Shown: positions 22,207-33,390 of the stretch, piece after piece | Layout of the letters: every line of letters starts with the position of its first letter | Position numbering within the stretch: position 1 is the first letter of the stretch | Assembly (NCBI GenBank): GCA_963575645.1 | Contig: OY754466.1 | Span: 34,132,001-34,196,000, forward strand | Origin: Xanthostigma xanthostigma | Taxonomy: Eukaryota; Arthropoda; Insecta; Raphidioptera; Raphidiidae | Length of the DNA stretch: 64,000 nucleotides | Direction of reading: 5' to 3' | Made by a program: the position numbers and the translations under genes | The notes under the pieces: model-generated | What the model saw: only the letters and a program-made list of their open reading frames with translations | The model's database searches: none | What the model was told of the DNA's origin: nothing

Positions 22207-23129
22207 AGAGTGCAAAGATAAAATGTAAAAAAATATTTTCGTATTACGTGCATTGAAAGTGATGTTTCATAGATCCTTGTTTCCGAAGACGAAAGTTGAC
22301 AATTGCATCCCAGACATACTTGATTGGGACTCAACAATAACAAATTCGGTTTTTTTTGGGGTCACTCAAATGTGCATCGATTAATTGACCTGTGATAGCG
22401 GTAAAGACTGATTATTTTATTCATTTTTTTTTATTAAAAATTGTTGTTAAGATCTATGTTTTTCTTTAAAATAAGTCTAAACTTTTAGTTGTTGAACAAT
22501 TGAGAATTTGTATTAAAATTATGATTATAACACATTCTTTTTTTTAATTGCATCTTAATATTTGTGTTATTATCATGTAAATAATGGTACTGGCTCAACA
22601 TGTTTCAAACTTTGACTTTCCTGGTTCATGCTGAATAAGTGTGCGCGGTCTTTAAAACATTATGCTTCTTAAAAAAAATTACACATACATCACTGTCGCA
22701 AAAATAAATAGAAATAACAAATTTCAGTAGTGCAAGGCATTAAAGTGTATCAAGCCATATACTAAAATTAAAATATCTTACTAAAGCGCTGTAATAAAAA
22801 TCAAAAAAATTAGAAGAAACAATTTTAACGAATTGTTGACATGCCACCAAGTGACATATATATTTTTAAACCCTAGGATAATAATTATATTCTATAAATT
22901 ATAGGGAGATAACCAACTATGATTGGTTAGTACTAAAACATTATGTTGAATAACATTATTGACAAGAAAGGACAAAGCTTTCCTTAATTTCCATTCAATT
23001 AAGGTTAAGATTTCATATTGGAATTTATGTAAACTCAGTTGGCCTTTGTGATTAAACTCTATATTGATTTTAAAGCAGGTCTAGTTTAGAAGTTAGAACA
23101 CCCTTCACAGTTTGTAATATTGAATTATA
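22207..23129. other. Unassigned AT-rich stretch
   Basis: No supported feature seen. Confidence 0.5.
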
Positions 23130-24082
23130 AGTAGGAGGATGGCGATAGAAATGGTCAAGGAACACTGGGTGGCAGAAACGCTCTCTTTCGTGTAGTCTGA
23201 GCCGGCCCCCTCTACAAATCCGCTTGGTGGAGTAGGGGTCTAGCGCGTTCCGGTACGCCGCTGAAGTGCCTAAAAATACGAAAAAGTCCTCTACGAAATG
23301 ACTGAACAGCATTTGGGGGACCTCCTAGTTGTAGGAAAAATATTTTCTGCCAATTTACCCCCTGCAGAGACTCTCAGTATAATAGATAAATAAATTTGAA
23401 AAAAACGCTCGGTAAGTGAAACCGAGCTCAAACAAGTCGTCTTCTTGTAGATAATCCCAAGGTACAGTTTTCTGCCAAAATCTACCTTGCAAAAAAGCGT
23501 CATGTTCGTGGAAAGTTTAGTTTTTCAGGTAAAGCAAGTACAAGTACATTAAATTGGTACGTTGTGATTTAGCAGTGACAAAATGGTTAGATAATATTTT
23601 TGGCAAACTATCTGGGTACTAATAGAGAGCCTGGTAAGAGTTTTTACCACCGCGCGAGTACTTTGTGAATTTTTGCGTGTGCAAATTTTGAAGAATCATC
23701 GAAAGGAAATGAGGTCACTGGGAGTCACGAAAATTTTTCTCGTATTCCGGGCCACTGAATCAAACAATCCGTCAAGTTTCAACTTAAACTTCAATTAAAA
23801 TTTTTTTTTGTTATTTTTGAAAGGATTTTGAAAGTTTCTGCAGGAGGTAAATTGGCAGAAAATATTTTTCCTGCAACTAGGAGGCTCCCCAGATGCTGTT
23901 CAGTTATCATCTACCATTTCGTAGAAGACTTTTGAATTTGCCGTTTTTTAAGCGCCTCAGCGGAATATCGCAACGCACTGGACCCCTACTCCACCAAACG
24001 GATATGCTCAGACTATACGAAAGAGAGCGTTTCTGCCACTCAGTGTTCCTTGACCATTTCTGTCGTCCTCACGCTACCTACT
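23130..24082. mobile_element. Foldback element, copy 2 (inverted relative to copy 1)
   Basis: Terminal arms begin 'agtagg' on each strand and share 'acagaaatggtcaaggaaca' style tips, 'gtggagtaggggtc' and 'taccccctgcagagactctc'. The core (23600-23790) is the reverse complement of 5900-6080 in copy 1. The arms pair over roughly 250 bp with moderate divergence. No protein is recognisable. Confidence 0.75.
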
Positions 24083-24412
24083 AGACCAGAGTTTTCTAAT
24101 CTGGAATATGTAAGTCCGAGATGGGTCGCGGATTCATTCCTGGTATAAGTGGGCAAAACAATGACGGCCGAACTGTACATAAAAACGTCGCCCGGAAAGC
24201 GGTGATGTATTTTTTTACTGCACACCACTGAAGTAAAACTAGCAGAAAATCTATTATAAATTGACATTAATTCCCAAAAAATAATATATTATGATTTGTT
24301 TTTTAAAGTCATGGTATCGTTGAAGTTTTTCACTCTACTGTGCGTAAAAAATTGGGTCTGCGACAACTTCATTAATTTATAAAGGGTCCTTAGACGAAAA
24401 GTTTAGGGAACG
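24083..24412. mobile_element. Possible hAT-type MITE
   Basis: The left end 'ccagagttttctaatctgg' and the right end 'aaaagtttagggaacgctg' form a partial inverted repeat resembling the 'caga/cgttccctaaactttt' termini of some hAT elements. 'gatgggtcgcggattca' and 'acaccactgaagtaaaacta' inside fit that type. No matching 8-bp duplication is visible, so the ends may have drifted. Confidence 0.4.
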
Positions 24413-24946
24413 CTGTTGCGGAGGAAATAAAATTTAGTGACTTTTTAGTCTGTTGCACTTCTGTACACATAATAATATTATATAATTTATAGCATAACGC
24501 ATTATTCAATGCGCGTATGGGTTTAAAATAATGAAAATATGAAATATTAAACGAGCAGTCGGTCATAAAAGGGTGTATTACACTCTGTTAATTACTCCAG
24601 AACATAAATTTGTTTATAATAAAAGATATTATAAAATATTATATTTGTTCATCAGGAGGACTTTCATAATAATTTAGTTTCAGTTCTTATTAGTGCAGTC
24701 AAATAAGCTAAAAAAAGGGACAACCTCGGAATGAAACGGAATAAGCTGAATATTTGTATAAATCCTTATTATGGAATTCTAAATGTTGTCTCAAAAGTCT
24801 CATAAGCTCACGTGTGAGCGTCCTTAAATATTCAAGCTCAAAGGTTGCGAAAATCACTTTTTGGCAAATATCTCGCTTCCTTTGCCTCAAATCGTATTTA
24901 TATTTCTTATAAAAGTTGTAGAGTATAAAATTCTCTACAAATATAG

Positions 24947-25523
24947 TGTAACAAAACAGTTAAATACACAAATAAGCGTACTTCTCAAACGAAACAGTAA
25001 TAATAACGTTAACAGAAACAAAACTATTTGTTCCAAATAATAAAATAGAAGACTTAGTAATAGAAGAATATAATGTCACTCATTATGTACAAAAAATATT
25101 TACAATACAGGAACACACCAAAGTTTATCTAATACACTTATTCGCACTTGTCTATTAACTATATTCAAACGATTATTTACAACAAGTTATTTATGTAAAA
25201 CCACATTTATAAGATTGCACTCAATGATCTACACAGCTCATTTATCTTCTATCTTAGCAGTTATCTCGGTCTTGCTGTGCCGAGTAAACAATTTATGTCA
25301 CATAGCTATTTGTAATCCACTGTACGTACGCGCTGCGACTAACTGATTGACTTGTCAACGACTCCGCTCGCATTTTATAGTTTCGTCCCCCGCCTGGTCG
25401 AATTTTCTAGAAGCCTTCTTCAGGCAATTTTATGAAGGTCGGGTTTTGAATACCTGCTTCCATTGTCGTTGTTGCGAGAATATTCCACAGAAAGCATAGT
25501 CGTCCCAACAGGAGCGCGCAACA
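24947..25523 (-). mobile_element. Solo LTR with 4-bp target duplication
   Basis: Read on the minus strand, the segment starts TGTTGCGCGCTCCTGTTGGG and ends TTTTGTTACA, the TG...CA form of LTR retrotransposons. It is flanked on both sides by the same four bases (ATAG on the plus strand, 24943-24946 and 25524-25527). No second LTR or gag/pol remains, so it fits a solo LTR left by recombination. A 4-bp duplication suggests the Ty3/Gypsy group. It carries promoter motifs, described separately. Confidence 0.75.
25340..25412 (-). promoter_or_regulatory. LTR core promoter with heat-shock-element-like array
   Basis: On the minus strand there is TATAAAA (25379-25373). An arthropod-type initiator TCAGTT lies at 25345-25340, 35 bases downstream when measured to its A, and TCAATC puts its A 31 bases downstream. 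Upstream at 25400-25412 are three alternating blocks GAA-nn-TTC-nn-GAA with exact 5-base spacing, the heat-shock-factor site pattern. A further GAATATTC lies at 25478-25485. Motifs are directly visible; heat-responsive use is inference. Confidence 0.5.
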
Positions 25524-26109
25524 ATAGTTTTAAACAATTTTTTATACGTTTAACTGTTTTAAAATATTTTCTTAATTTCTTTCCTACTTAAAATACAATT
25601 ATTCTTAATAAGAATATTACTAAAATATATTTGAAGTAAATTCACTTAATTACCTCATTATTTATATGAAAAAGGTAAGTAATATTAAATGACTACCTAT
25701 TTGATTTATATATAATATTTTCAATATAATGTATGAAATAGTTAATTAACTAATATTTAATGAATAATTAAGTTAAAAAGCCGTACTATGGACTAGGATT
25801 CGGGATTGACCTTGCGCTATGGCATGTATGGCTGAGCGCTCTATCTCAAAAACGGTTAAACGTATAAAAAATTGTTTAAGTCAAAATTTGTAGAGAATTG
25901 TATAGTCTACAACTTTTATAATAAATACAAATACGATTGGAGGCAAAAGAAGCGAGATATGAACAAAAAGTGATTTTCGCGACCTTTAACCTTGAATAAA
26001 TAAGGACGCTCACGCGTAATTTTATGAAACTTTTGAGACAACATTTAGAATGCCAATTTAAAAGTTTATACAAATGTTCAGCTTATTCCGTTTTATTCCA
26101 AGGTGAAAC

Positions 26110-27478
26110 TCTAAAGTGACTGAACTATATAGGTATTTCTAAATTTTAAGGCTAAGAACTGCCATGCAACGATACGAAATCAAGACTAAGTGCTGTGAAT
26201 TACAGTACGCATTGTCAAAATATCTAGTTTGACAATGACCTTAGACTGTAACCACTCATATATTTCTTCATAAGAAAAGCATTGTAAGAATTTTAAATCG
26301 ATCTTGATCTAAATGCAATTTTTTTCGATGTATACTCAAGATCTATCATTTGTTTTTCTGTGAGTAGTACATTAGACATGATACACAAACCACTATTTTC
26401 ATACCGCCCAATAAAATAGCAGTAAAATGCCTGTACGAAACATTTAGCACTAGGCCTGTAGAGCCACGTAAAGTGAAATAACTCGTATTACCATTTTCAT
26501 AGAAAAACGAAAAAAAAATCATGAGCAATTTTTCCGTGCGTGAATAAAAAATAAAATAAAACCTTAACCGTATCTAAAAAACGGAAAATTTTCTTTTCGA
26601 TGTGTACATCGACGGAAAAATAGTGGCTGAAATTTGGGTCGCGTCATTTTTCCGCAATATGACGTCAAAAATGTCAATAAGTGGACAAAAAATTTCAAAG
26701 ATGGTAAAAAATTGGTTAAAATTTAAAAGCATTTCTGCCGCTTCGTTTTTTAGGTTCTGTTAGAGCCAAATAATTGGGAAATACCAGCGGCAGAAATTTT
26801 TGACCAATTGCACCCTCCCCAAGCCACTCCTAAGAGAGTGGATTTATGAATTGGTCAAATGATCTGAGGTGGCTTATTCATAATCCACTGCCTTGAATTA
26901 AAATAAAACTGAAAATATGAAATTATGCTAGGCGTCCAAAATATAACAGTGACTGTTGGCGGCCTTAAAAAAATATAAATTCTCCAAAGTGATCAAAGAG
27001 AAGAGTCGTAGTATTAACATTACGTATTTCGCAATGATAAATGAATGCGCGGTATGGATTACCGACGGAGGTGTCATGTAATAAAGTTAGGTGAGGTGCG
27101 CTTTACTGTAAGCACTTGCTTATGTGCTTACCTGAACGGAATATTAAACTCGATGATGCCAACAACTTGCGCACACAGAACCACTTATAAGCCCGTTTCT
27201 TGCAGTAACCTTTCCACTTCAATAAGAGATCCAACAAAAACTAGAATGCTCAAGCATAACGCAGTTCAGCGGTCCTAAAAGATTACACATATTCAAGCCC
27301 GTTTAACCGAGAAGCTTTTTAAATAGTACTTAATTTTGTATTGTAAGTGTCAGGAAATTTTAATCATGACCAGAAAAGAACAATAAAATAGGTTAAACGT
27401 TTTTTTGATTCATGTTATGACAACAGGCGATAAGTCCGGTTGACGCACGATTGTCACTGATGTGTTCACTGACATTTT
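26110..27478. other. Repeat fragments and unassigned DNA
   Basis: About 26215-26400 holds a diverged relative of the 3840-4060 repeat. At 26707-26810 'aattggttaaaattt-aa-a-catttctgccgct' and 'agcggcagaaatttttgaccaatt' form an imperfect inverted repeat. The frame at 27045-27278 (plus) has no recognisable domain and is not called as a gene. Confidence 0.45.
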
Positions 27479-28137
27479 ATCATTCCAACCCACAAGTGGG
27501 GAATGGCACTAATTTAGCTCAAAAATCACTTTTCCAAAATTTTACAATATCTTTTCGTTTTCAGGTCCCCCGAATCCAAAAAACATATTTTTGGAAAAAC
27601 TCTGTGCGTCTGTTAGTCGGTTAGTTTGTGAACACGATACAGGTCAAACGGATGAACGGATTGAAACCAAATTTTGGGAGGATATTTGATACATAAATTT
27701 GAAGAGCGCTATTGATTTTGGGGAAAATCGGTGCATGCGCAAGGATATATATGCTATGACGCTGTTTTTATATTATAATAATGGGATACTTTTCATAACG
27801 GTTTTTTATTCTATTTATTTTTTCAAGAAAGTTTTGACAACATTTACTTTATAGTCTCGGAAATATTTTGAAAATAAAAAAAAATCGGCTGTTCTTTTGT
27901 TTTGTAGATCTGTCAGAAATAAACTAGTTAAGCATGCTTTGATTAATTTTTACATGATGTGGAACATATTATTAGGTATCCGTGGCAACGAATAACAAAT
28001 TATATCATATTAAATACTAGCCATTACCTGCTTCATCTCACGTGATAGCAGAAATTTCATTCTCTTTATTATACTAAATCAAATGTCAATATTTTTGAAG
28101 TTGGAATGATCCCGTCGCCCAATAGGCTGGATTTTTT
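27479..28137 (+). repeat. 'ccattccaac' dispersed repeat, long copy
   Basis: Starts near 'atcattccaacccacaagtg' and reaches 'gaagttggaatgatcccgtc' plus 'gcccaataggctgga'. The 'cattccaac' start and 'gttggaatg' near the end are inverted. Shared internal landmarks with other copies are 'gtgaacacgatacaggtcaa', 'acggattgaaaccaaatttt' and 'ttttgaaaataaaaa'. Noncoding; SINE, MITE or LINE tail cannot be decided from sequence alone. Confidence 0.75.
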
Positions 28138-29600
28138 TTATAATACAATTTCAAAATTCATTGATCAGTTGGTCTTTACCAGAAAAAAGTGAATGAAAAC
28201 GATGTTCTAGGTACTCGAAAACTATAAAAGTCAAGATTTCTTTTCTTATCGACATATCTATTTGAATTTTGTGGAATCAAGGACAGGGAGATATAACACT
28301 GTGACGCATCAATGAATGAGCTCATAACTCTAAAGAAGTTTCACTTCCCCTTTGATTCTATGCGGGTGAGGCTCACACGTTTTTTTCGATATTTCTGACT
28401 ACAATTCTTGAAGTCGTGAAATAGTACATGTGTTAAAATCTTCGTATCATTTATTTTGAAAATTTGAACCAAATTTTTAAATACTTCATCCGTTAAAAAT
28501 ACAAAATTAGATTTTGTAACCCTAGTATTAACTGGATTTTTTAACAATTTTCCACCATGCATTTTTATTTTCACGACGAAATTTCATTATACGGATATTC
28601 TATCTTGTATACCATTTTCAGAGTAGGGAGAGAAGTGATTTCTACTATAATTTCACGAACAGTGCTTTATCCAAATCAACTTCATTTAAATGAAATAATG
28701 CATCTATATATGTAGGTATACAATATGCCTAGACTTTATGTAGATACGCCCACCTGCGTATATACAGGCATGAAGTTAATTTCGTAATCTCTATTCTAGC
28801 TAATGAACAAGTTTGGCAATTTACTGAATTAATTTTTCATTGCTCTTAGCGAATTTCTCGTAAGATTAGATTAAGATTTCATAACACAGTGTGCAACAGA
28901 ATTTGTAGGGTTTCGTATCTCATTATGAAAAAAAAACAAATCTCTATTTTTTGTCGTCCAAGTCCCGTTTCGTAGAGACGGCTAGAGATATCATGGTGAA
29001 ACTAATATTAAATACTAAGATCTATAACACCATAGATATGATCACAATCTAAGGTCATTGTCAGATCAAATTTTTTGACAATCTTTTCTGCAACCCAGCA
29101 TATGTCTTTAAAAATTGCGTATATTTTACTCATTCATCAGAAGTATGGCTGTGATCAAAACCTGTAGGGATCCAGCTGACCTAGAAATTGAAATTTGATA
29201 CGAACATTTCTAAATCTTTATGGAATTATTCAGCTGTCATAACCAATTTTGATCAGATTTTGCTGGTTGCTCTTGTTATCAGAATTTATTAAGTTCTTTG
29301 TATACATTTTTGCTATTTAAAAATTTGGAATATAACTAATTCGCAAAAATAAAGTATTTTGCTTAGCAGCTTTCCATATGAAATTCTACTGTGAAGATAT
29401 AACTTGATATACAAGATGTCTTATCGAAAAACCGAAATAATCAATATTTTTGTTTTATCTCGTAGATGTTTCATTTTGAGGAGCTAGAGAGAAATATTTT
29501 AAATGTTTTTACGCTATTTAATGGTTCAAAATATTAGCCATGAAATGAAAAAAAAACGAATATTGAAATGTAAGAAACGCAACAGTACAATTCTTCAATA
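28138..29600. other. Unassigned AT-rich stretch
   Basis: Only the dispersed 'aaggtcattgtcagatcaaa' to 'ctgcaacccagcat' piece (29050-29103), shared with about 4010-4055, is recognisable. A small minus-strand frame at 28341-28574 matches nothing I know. Confidence 0.45.
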
Positions 29601-29604
29601 ATCT

Positions 29605-29830
29605 CGTAATATTACTATAAATGTTCAAATAACTTGCCCCGCACCTGGTTAAATACACAATACACATATTTTTCTGGCACTTCAGAACACTTTTGTGGTC
29701 TCCAATAAATTTCAACATGAATTCAGTCTTTTAAATCCTTCAGAGCTTCTGGGATTGTTACGTATCCTTTATTTTTCAGAACAAAATCTAAGGGAGTCAT
29801 TTCTGGCGATCAAACAGGCCAGACTGTCAC
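29605..29830 (-). pseudogene. Decayed mariner-like transposase C-terminus
   Basis: Read on the minus strand with stops ignored, the frame gives VWPV*SPEMTPLDFVLKNKG then YVTIPEALKDLKD* and further residues to GKLFEHL. This is the shape of the 'WPxRSPDLTPLDFFLWG-K-Y-P-L-DL' segment around the last catalytic Asp in mariner/Tc1-superfamily transposases of the Mos-like long-form group found in many insects. It has at least two in-frame stops. Family-level assignment rests on this one segment. Confidence 0.5.
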
Positions 29831-29918
29831 CATGATACTTAGAATAACACTGTTGATCACATAATCCTTAAAAAACATATTCAGTGTTATCTTGAGGTTC
29901 GTAAGAACGACAAATTTT

Positions 29919-30034
29919 AAAAGGCTGCAGAACAAGATACTGATTGGAACACCCCGACAGACTGCCTTGGATAATAAGGGTTGCTCAAAGCAGTATACCG
30001 GGGTGTTCCGACCAGAATTTTGTTCTGCCTTTTA
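29919..30034. repeat. Small foldback
   Basis: The arms 'aaaggctgcagaacaagata' to 'gattggaacacccc' and 'ggggtgttccgaccagaatt' to 'ttgttctgcctttt' pair around a ~45-bp loop. It abuts the larger foldback that follows. Confidence 0.75.
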
Positions 30035-30059
30035 AATGCAGTTTAGAAAAGATGTATTT

Positions 30060-30622
30060 GAAATCTTAAAAAAAAAACTTCGGAGAAGTAAAAACTTCGT
30101 TCTGTGCTAAATTCAAAAACTTGAGGCGACTGAATCTTAAGATTATAACTTAAAAAAAAAGAATTTCGAGGCAGACAAGAAATTGAAATCAAGCTCGAAA
30201 TTCTGTGCGTAAGATGTCGAAAAAAAATGAATTTCGAGGCAGACAAGGAATTGAAATCCAACCTTGAAATTCTGTGCTTATAAAAGCTACAAGAGCAACA
30301 GCAAAAAAAATGCAAAGACGGTGTTCGCATAACTCCTTTAGTTATCACTAAAAAAACGCCGTCTGTGCACTTTTTTTTGCTGTTGCTCTTGTAGCTTTTA
30401 TAAGCGCAGAATTTCGAAGTTGGATTTCAATTCCTTATCTGCCTCAAAATTCATTTTTTTTTCGACGTCTTAGGCACAGAATTTTGAGCTTGATTTCAAT
30501 TTCTTGTCTGCCTCGAAATTCTTTTTTTTTAAGTTATAATCTTAAGATTCAGTCGCCTCAAGTTTTTGAATTTAGCACAGAACGAAGTTTTTACTTCTCC
30601 GAAGTTTTTTTTTTAAGATTTC
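30060..30622. mobile_element. 563-bp highly symmetrical foldback
   Basis: Arms of about 265 bp (30060-30323 and 30357-30622) are nearly perfect inverted copies around a 33-bp centre. Each arm also contains two related internal units, 'tttcgaggcagacaagaaat' and 'tttcgaggcagacaaggaat'. Because of the symmetry, minus-strand and plus-strand frames encode the same peptide (SLISISCLPRNSFFLSYNLK and onward), which is a structural by-product. High arm identity suggests a young element or one homogenised by gene conversion. Confidence 0.92.
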
Positions 30623-30835
30623 ACGTCTTTTTCCAAAGTGTGAGACATTATTTTTATTTTTCCTCCAAAATAAACATATGTGCATTTTTTATATTGTTGT
30701 ATTTAAATGCAATAAAAGTGTTCATATTGTTGTATTTAAATGCAATGAATCTCCGAAATTAGAATATGTATTGTAAAAAACAACACGATCCTTACTCCAT
30801 GCAACTGTGGTTTCGAGCGCGTCTCTCATGTATTT

Positions 30836-30915
30836 TGTTAAATAAGAAGTAACAATCAAAAGTCGGTTATAGAAATTGCAATAATCGACTTTTGATTTTT
30901 ACTTCTCATTTAACA
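30836..30915. repeat. 35-bp-arm hairpin
   Basis: 'tgttaaataagaagtaacaa' plus 'tcaaaagtcggttat' pairs with 'ataatcgacttttgattttt' plus 'acttctcatttaaca' around a ~10-bp loop, with one or two mismatches. The size is like a microRNA precursor or a tiny MITE; no evidence of expression. Confidence 0.7.
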
Positions 30916-30919
30916 AACA

Positions 30920-31625
30920 GTACTACAAAAGTGCATTTATATTTTGCCGCGTAGTCCAGTGCTGCCGCGGTGCAACACCTAGTGGTGCAATCGGCTCATC
31001 ACACCTCCATGCGAATACCATGACATTCAATTTGTAAACAATCCATGTGAAGTCTATTAAAAATAAAAATGAGCTATAACAAGTCTATGCTCTGTAATAC
31101 ATGATTCTTTTTTATTAACCGACGAAAAACAAAAACGGAGGAGGTTCTCAAGTCGACGCGTATATATATTTTTTTTTAGTTTTTTTTTTTTTATTTATAT
31201 TCATTTGAAATATGGATATTCTTGAAGATTCCATGAAGGCACATTTTGAAGGCATGAAAAAAAAATCAATGAACAAGGCCCACCATTAAAAATACAAATT
31301 TTTTTTCATATCATTTGTAAAATACTTATTTTGCATTAAAAAAAGAAGTTTCACTTCGTAATCTTTTCACTTTTTAATTTTTGTTGCACTTTTTATAATA
31401 AATATGTTTTTTAATAAATTAATTTATTTAAATCTAAAATCATATATTTTGTTATTTTTTAATAAAAGATTTGACGAGTGAATTTTTCAAAAAACAAGAA
31501 AATAAAAAAAATTAAAAAAGAAATTAAAATATATGAGAAAAAAATTGAGAAAATAAATTAAAAATAAAAAAAAACAATTAAAAACATAAAAAAATTAAAA
31601 ATTGAAAAAAAAAATTTTCCAATGA
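30920..31625. other. Unassigned AT-rich stretch with one repeat motif
   Basis: The motif 'ggaggaggttctcaagtcga' (31137-31156) followed by a T-run is a wording I associate with abundant lepidopteran interspersed repeats. The rest is A/T runs. Confidence 0.4.
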
Positions 31626-31627
31626 TG

Positions 31628-31713
31628 CTGGCGGGAATCGAACTCAAGACCCTGTTATTAGTTATTACTAGCCTACGTCGTAACCCGCTCGTCCACGGGC
31701 ACTCACACAGTAT
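31628..31713 (-). ncRNA. tRNA-like (SINE head) sequence
   Basis: On the minus strand 'gtgcccgtggacgagcgggt' resembles a D-arm/A-box region and 'gagttcgattcccgcc' an RNA polymerase III B box. The T stem does not pair cleanly and there is no acceptor stem, so it is not a functional tRNA. An A/T-rich tract follows the 3' side, as expected for a tRNA-derived SINE relic. Confidence 0.55.
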
Positions 31714-32451
31714 AAGCTGTTATTATGGTACAGAAGTATATATGGGTGATACGAAAAATCGGTCCTATGAAAGTCACGTGGTCACAGAACTATAAAACTT
31801 GGAAACTTGCTTCATATACACGGCGTTATATGGGACAAAGGCAAAATCAATGTATAAGAATACGCTAGAGATTCGTTGGCATTTAGCACAGAAAAGAATC
31901 TCTAGCGAGATTCTTCGATACTATTAAAATATCAGCCTTGCCAAAATGAGTTGAGTTTTCAAGCCTACTAATGCACATTTAGAGGCTAATTACTCCTAAA
32001 AACGACTGGACTTGGTGATGCAAAATATTATTTTCGTTATTTGCATTGATTAAACCACATTATAAAGTATGTTACTCTTATGCCTAAATCAGCCTCCAAA
32101 AACTTCAGTAGTTTTTGGACTATAATATCTATGTAGTATGTATATATCTTACCAAAATAGCATCTCGTCCTGGTTTCAAGAAAACCGCCTAAAATTAAAC
32201 CTGTTGAAAACTCAATGCATAAAGTTTGGAGAATATAGTTTCTCTGACCAAAATTTATTACTGTTAGACCTTGGAGCAATTGATCTGTTCGATGTTGTGA
32301 AATTTTTGGGGATTTATATCGATAAACGTTTAACATGGAAACAACATATTATAGAGCATCTATGTAAAACTATAAATAAATATTTAGATGAGCTATGTTA
32401 TAGGTAGTAATTATTATAATATATTACAGAGTAGCTACTGTTTGCTACAAT

Positions 32452-32887
32452 TGTTAAGAAACACTCATTGTTACAACGCTATCGACATAGAAAAATTAGT
32501 TCATTTTTTTTTTAAACAAAGTCATCGTCGGGATACGAACCCCGAATCTTTCCACTCTCGCGGCGGACTGAGTTACATTACACTACAGTGACACAATGTT
32601 AATGTAAGGAAACAATTTCACCTTTGATTCACTCATAGCTCTCACTACTGTGATGGTTCACATCTAGCGTTAACTAATATAATTGGTTCTCGCATGATGT
32701 GAAAAAATCAGTTACCAATGCTATAAATATTAGAATGATAGTTTGATAGTTGTGCCACTGTGGTGTAATGTAACTTAGTCCGCCGCGAGAGTGGAAAGAT
32801 TCGGGGTTCGTATCCCGACGGTGACATTGTTTAAAAAAAAAAAAAAAACTATCTTGATAGCGTTGTAACAATGAGTGTTTCTTAACA
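32452..32887. repeat. Palindrome with tRNA-like unit in both arms
   Basis: Arms of roughly 135 bp run from 'gttaagaaacactcattgtt' to its complement at 32887. Each arm includes the same unit (32513-32595 minus, 32753-32835 plus): 'actgt-gtgtaatgtaact-agtccgcc' and 'gattcggggttcgtatcccg'. The latter is a B box in a pairing T arm, and the ends 'gtcac'/'gtgac' can pair like an acceptor stem. Confidence 0.75.
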
Positions 32888-33390
32888 GTTTAAATCTTTG
32901 ATTAACGTCTGAATAGAACTCTTCAAATATATAAAATTGTCGACCAATTTTTTTCAGACCATATATTTACAAAAATTATATAAAAATATAAAACAAAGTA
33001 ACAAAGGATGACGATTTGATCTGGCTTTGGATCTTCTTCAGAAAAATCTAAAAAATATAAAAAGAATGCACGAATGATAATGTTAGAATGAATAAAAAAA
33101 AATAATGAAAAATTAATAACAAACAAATTTGGATATCAAAAAAATTTGTTTGTTATTAATTTTTCATTAATTTTTTTGATTCATTCTAACATTATCATTC
33201 GTGCATTCCAGTAGATAATAAATAACTTAATACTAATTAATTTTTATATTTTTTAGATTTTTTTGGAGAAGATCCAAAGCAGGATCGAAACGTCATCCTT
33301 TGTTACTTTGTTTTATATTTTTATATAATTTTTGTAAAAATATGGTCTGAAAAAAATTGGTCGACAATTTTATTTATTTCTTAACAATTG
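32888..33390. repeat. Foldback of the 'gaagatcc...ggatcgaaacg' type
   Basis: Arms pair from 'aaaattgtcgaccaattttt' (32934) to its complement (near 33352), through 'acaaagtaacaaaggatgac' and 'gaatgataatgttagaatga'. Both arms contain 'gaagatccaaagc-ggatc-aaacg' or its complement. Conceptual reading gives SEEDPKPD on one strand and GEDPKQDRNV on the other, matching SEEVPNPDRN at 18.7 kb. 'ctttgattaacgtctgaata' leads the left arm. Confidence 0.8.

Larger units (their letters stand above)
24717..26105. mobile_element. Foldback element interrupted by a solo LTR
   Basis: Left arm 24717-24942 continues after the LTR at 25524-25562; the right arm is 25847-26105. Pairs include 'cggaataagctgaatatttg' with 'caaatgttcagcttattccg', 'ctcacgtgtgagcgtcctta' with 'taaggacgctcacgcgtaat', and 'aattttttatacgtttaac' with 'gttaaacgtataaaaaatt'. 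In the right arm the two left-arm parts are contiguous, which shows that 24947-25523 was inserted later. Confidence 0.85.

Noticed and set aside
24947-25523. hsp70 gene promoter with lost coding region
   Set aside because: Motifs fit, but the TG...CA ends and 4-bp duplication make a solo LTR the simpler explanation; no HSP70 coding sequence lies downstream.
27045-27278. 77-codon plus frame
   Set aside because: No domain, no homologous repeat and no splice context; not distinguishable from chance.
30043-30348. Two frames, on opposite strands, encoding the same ~45-residue peptide (also 30484-30762)
   Set aside because: Explained fully by the palindrome; there is no domain and no sign of codon selection.
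30836-30915. microRNA precursor
   Set aside because: The hairpin size fits, but the window is full of foldback debris and there is no evidence of a conserved mature arm.
31628-31713. Functional tRNA gene
   Set aside because: A B box is present, but the T stem and acceptor stem do not pair; better read as a SINE relic.
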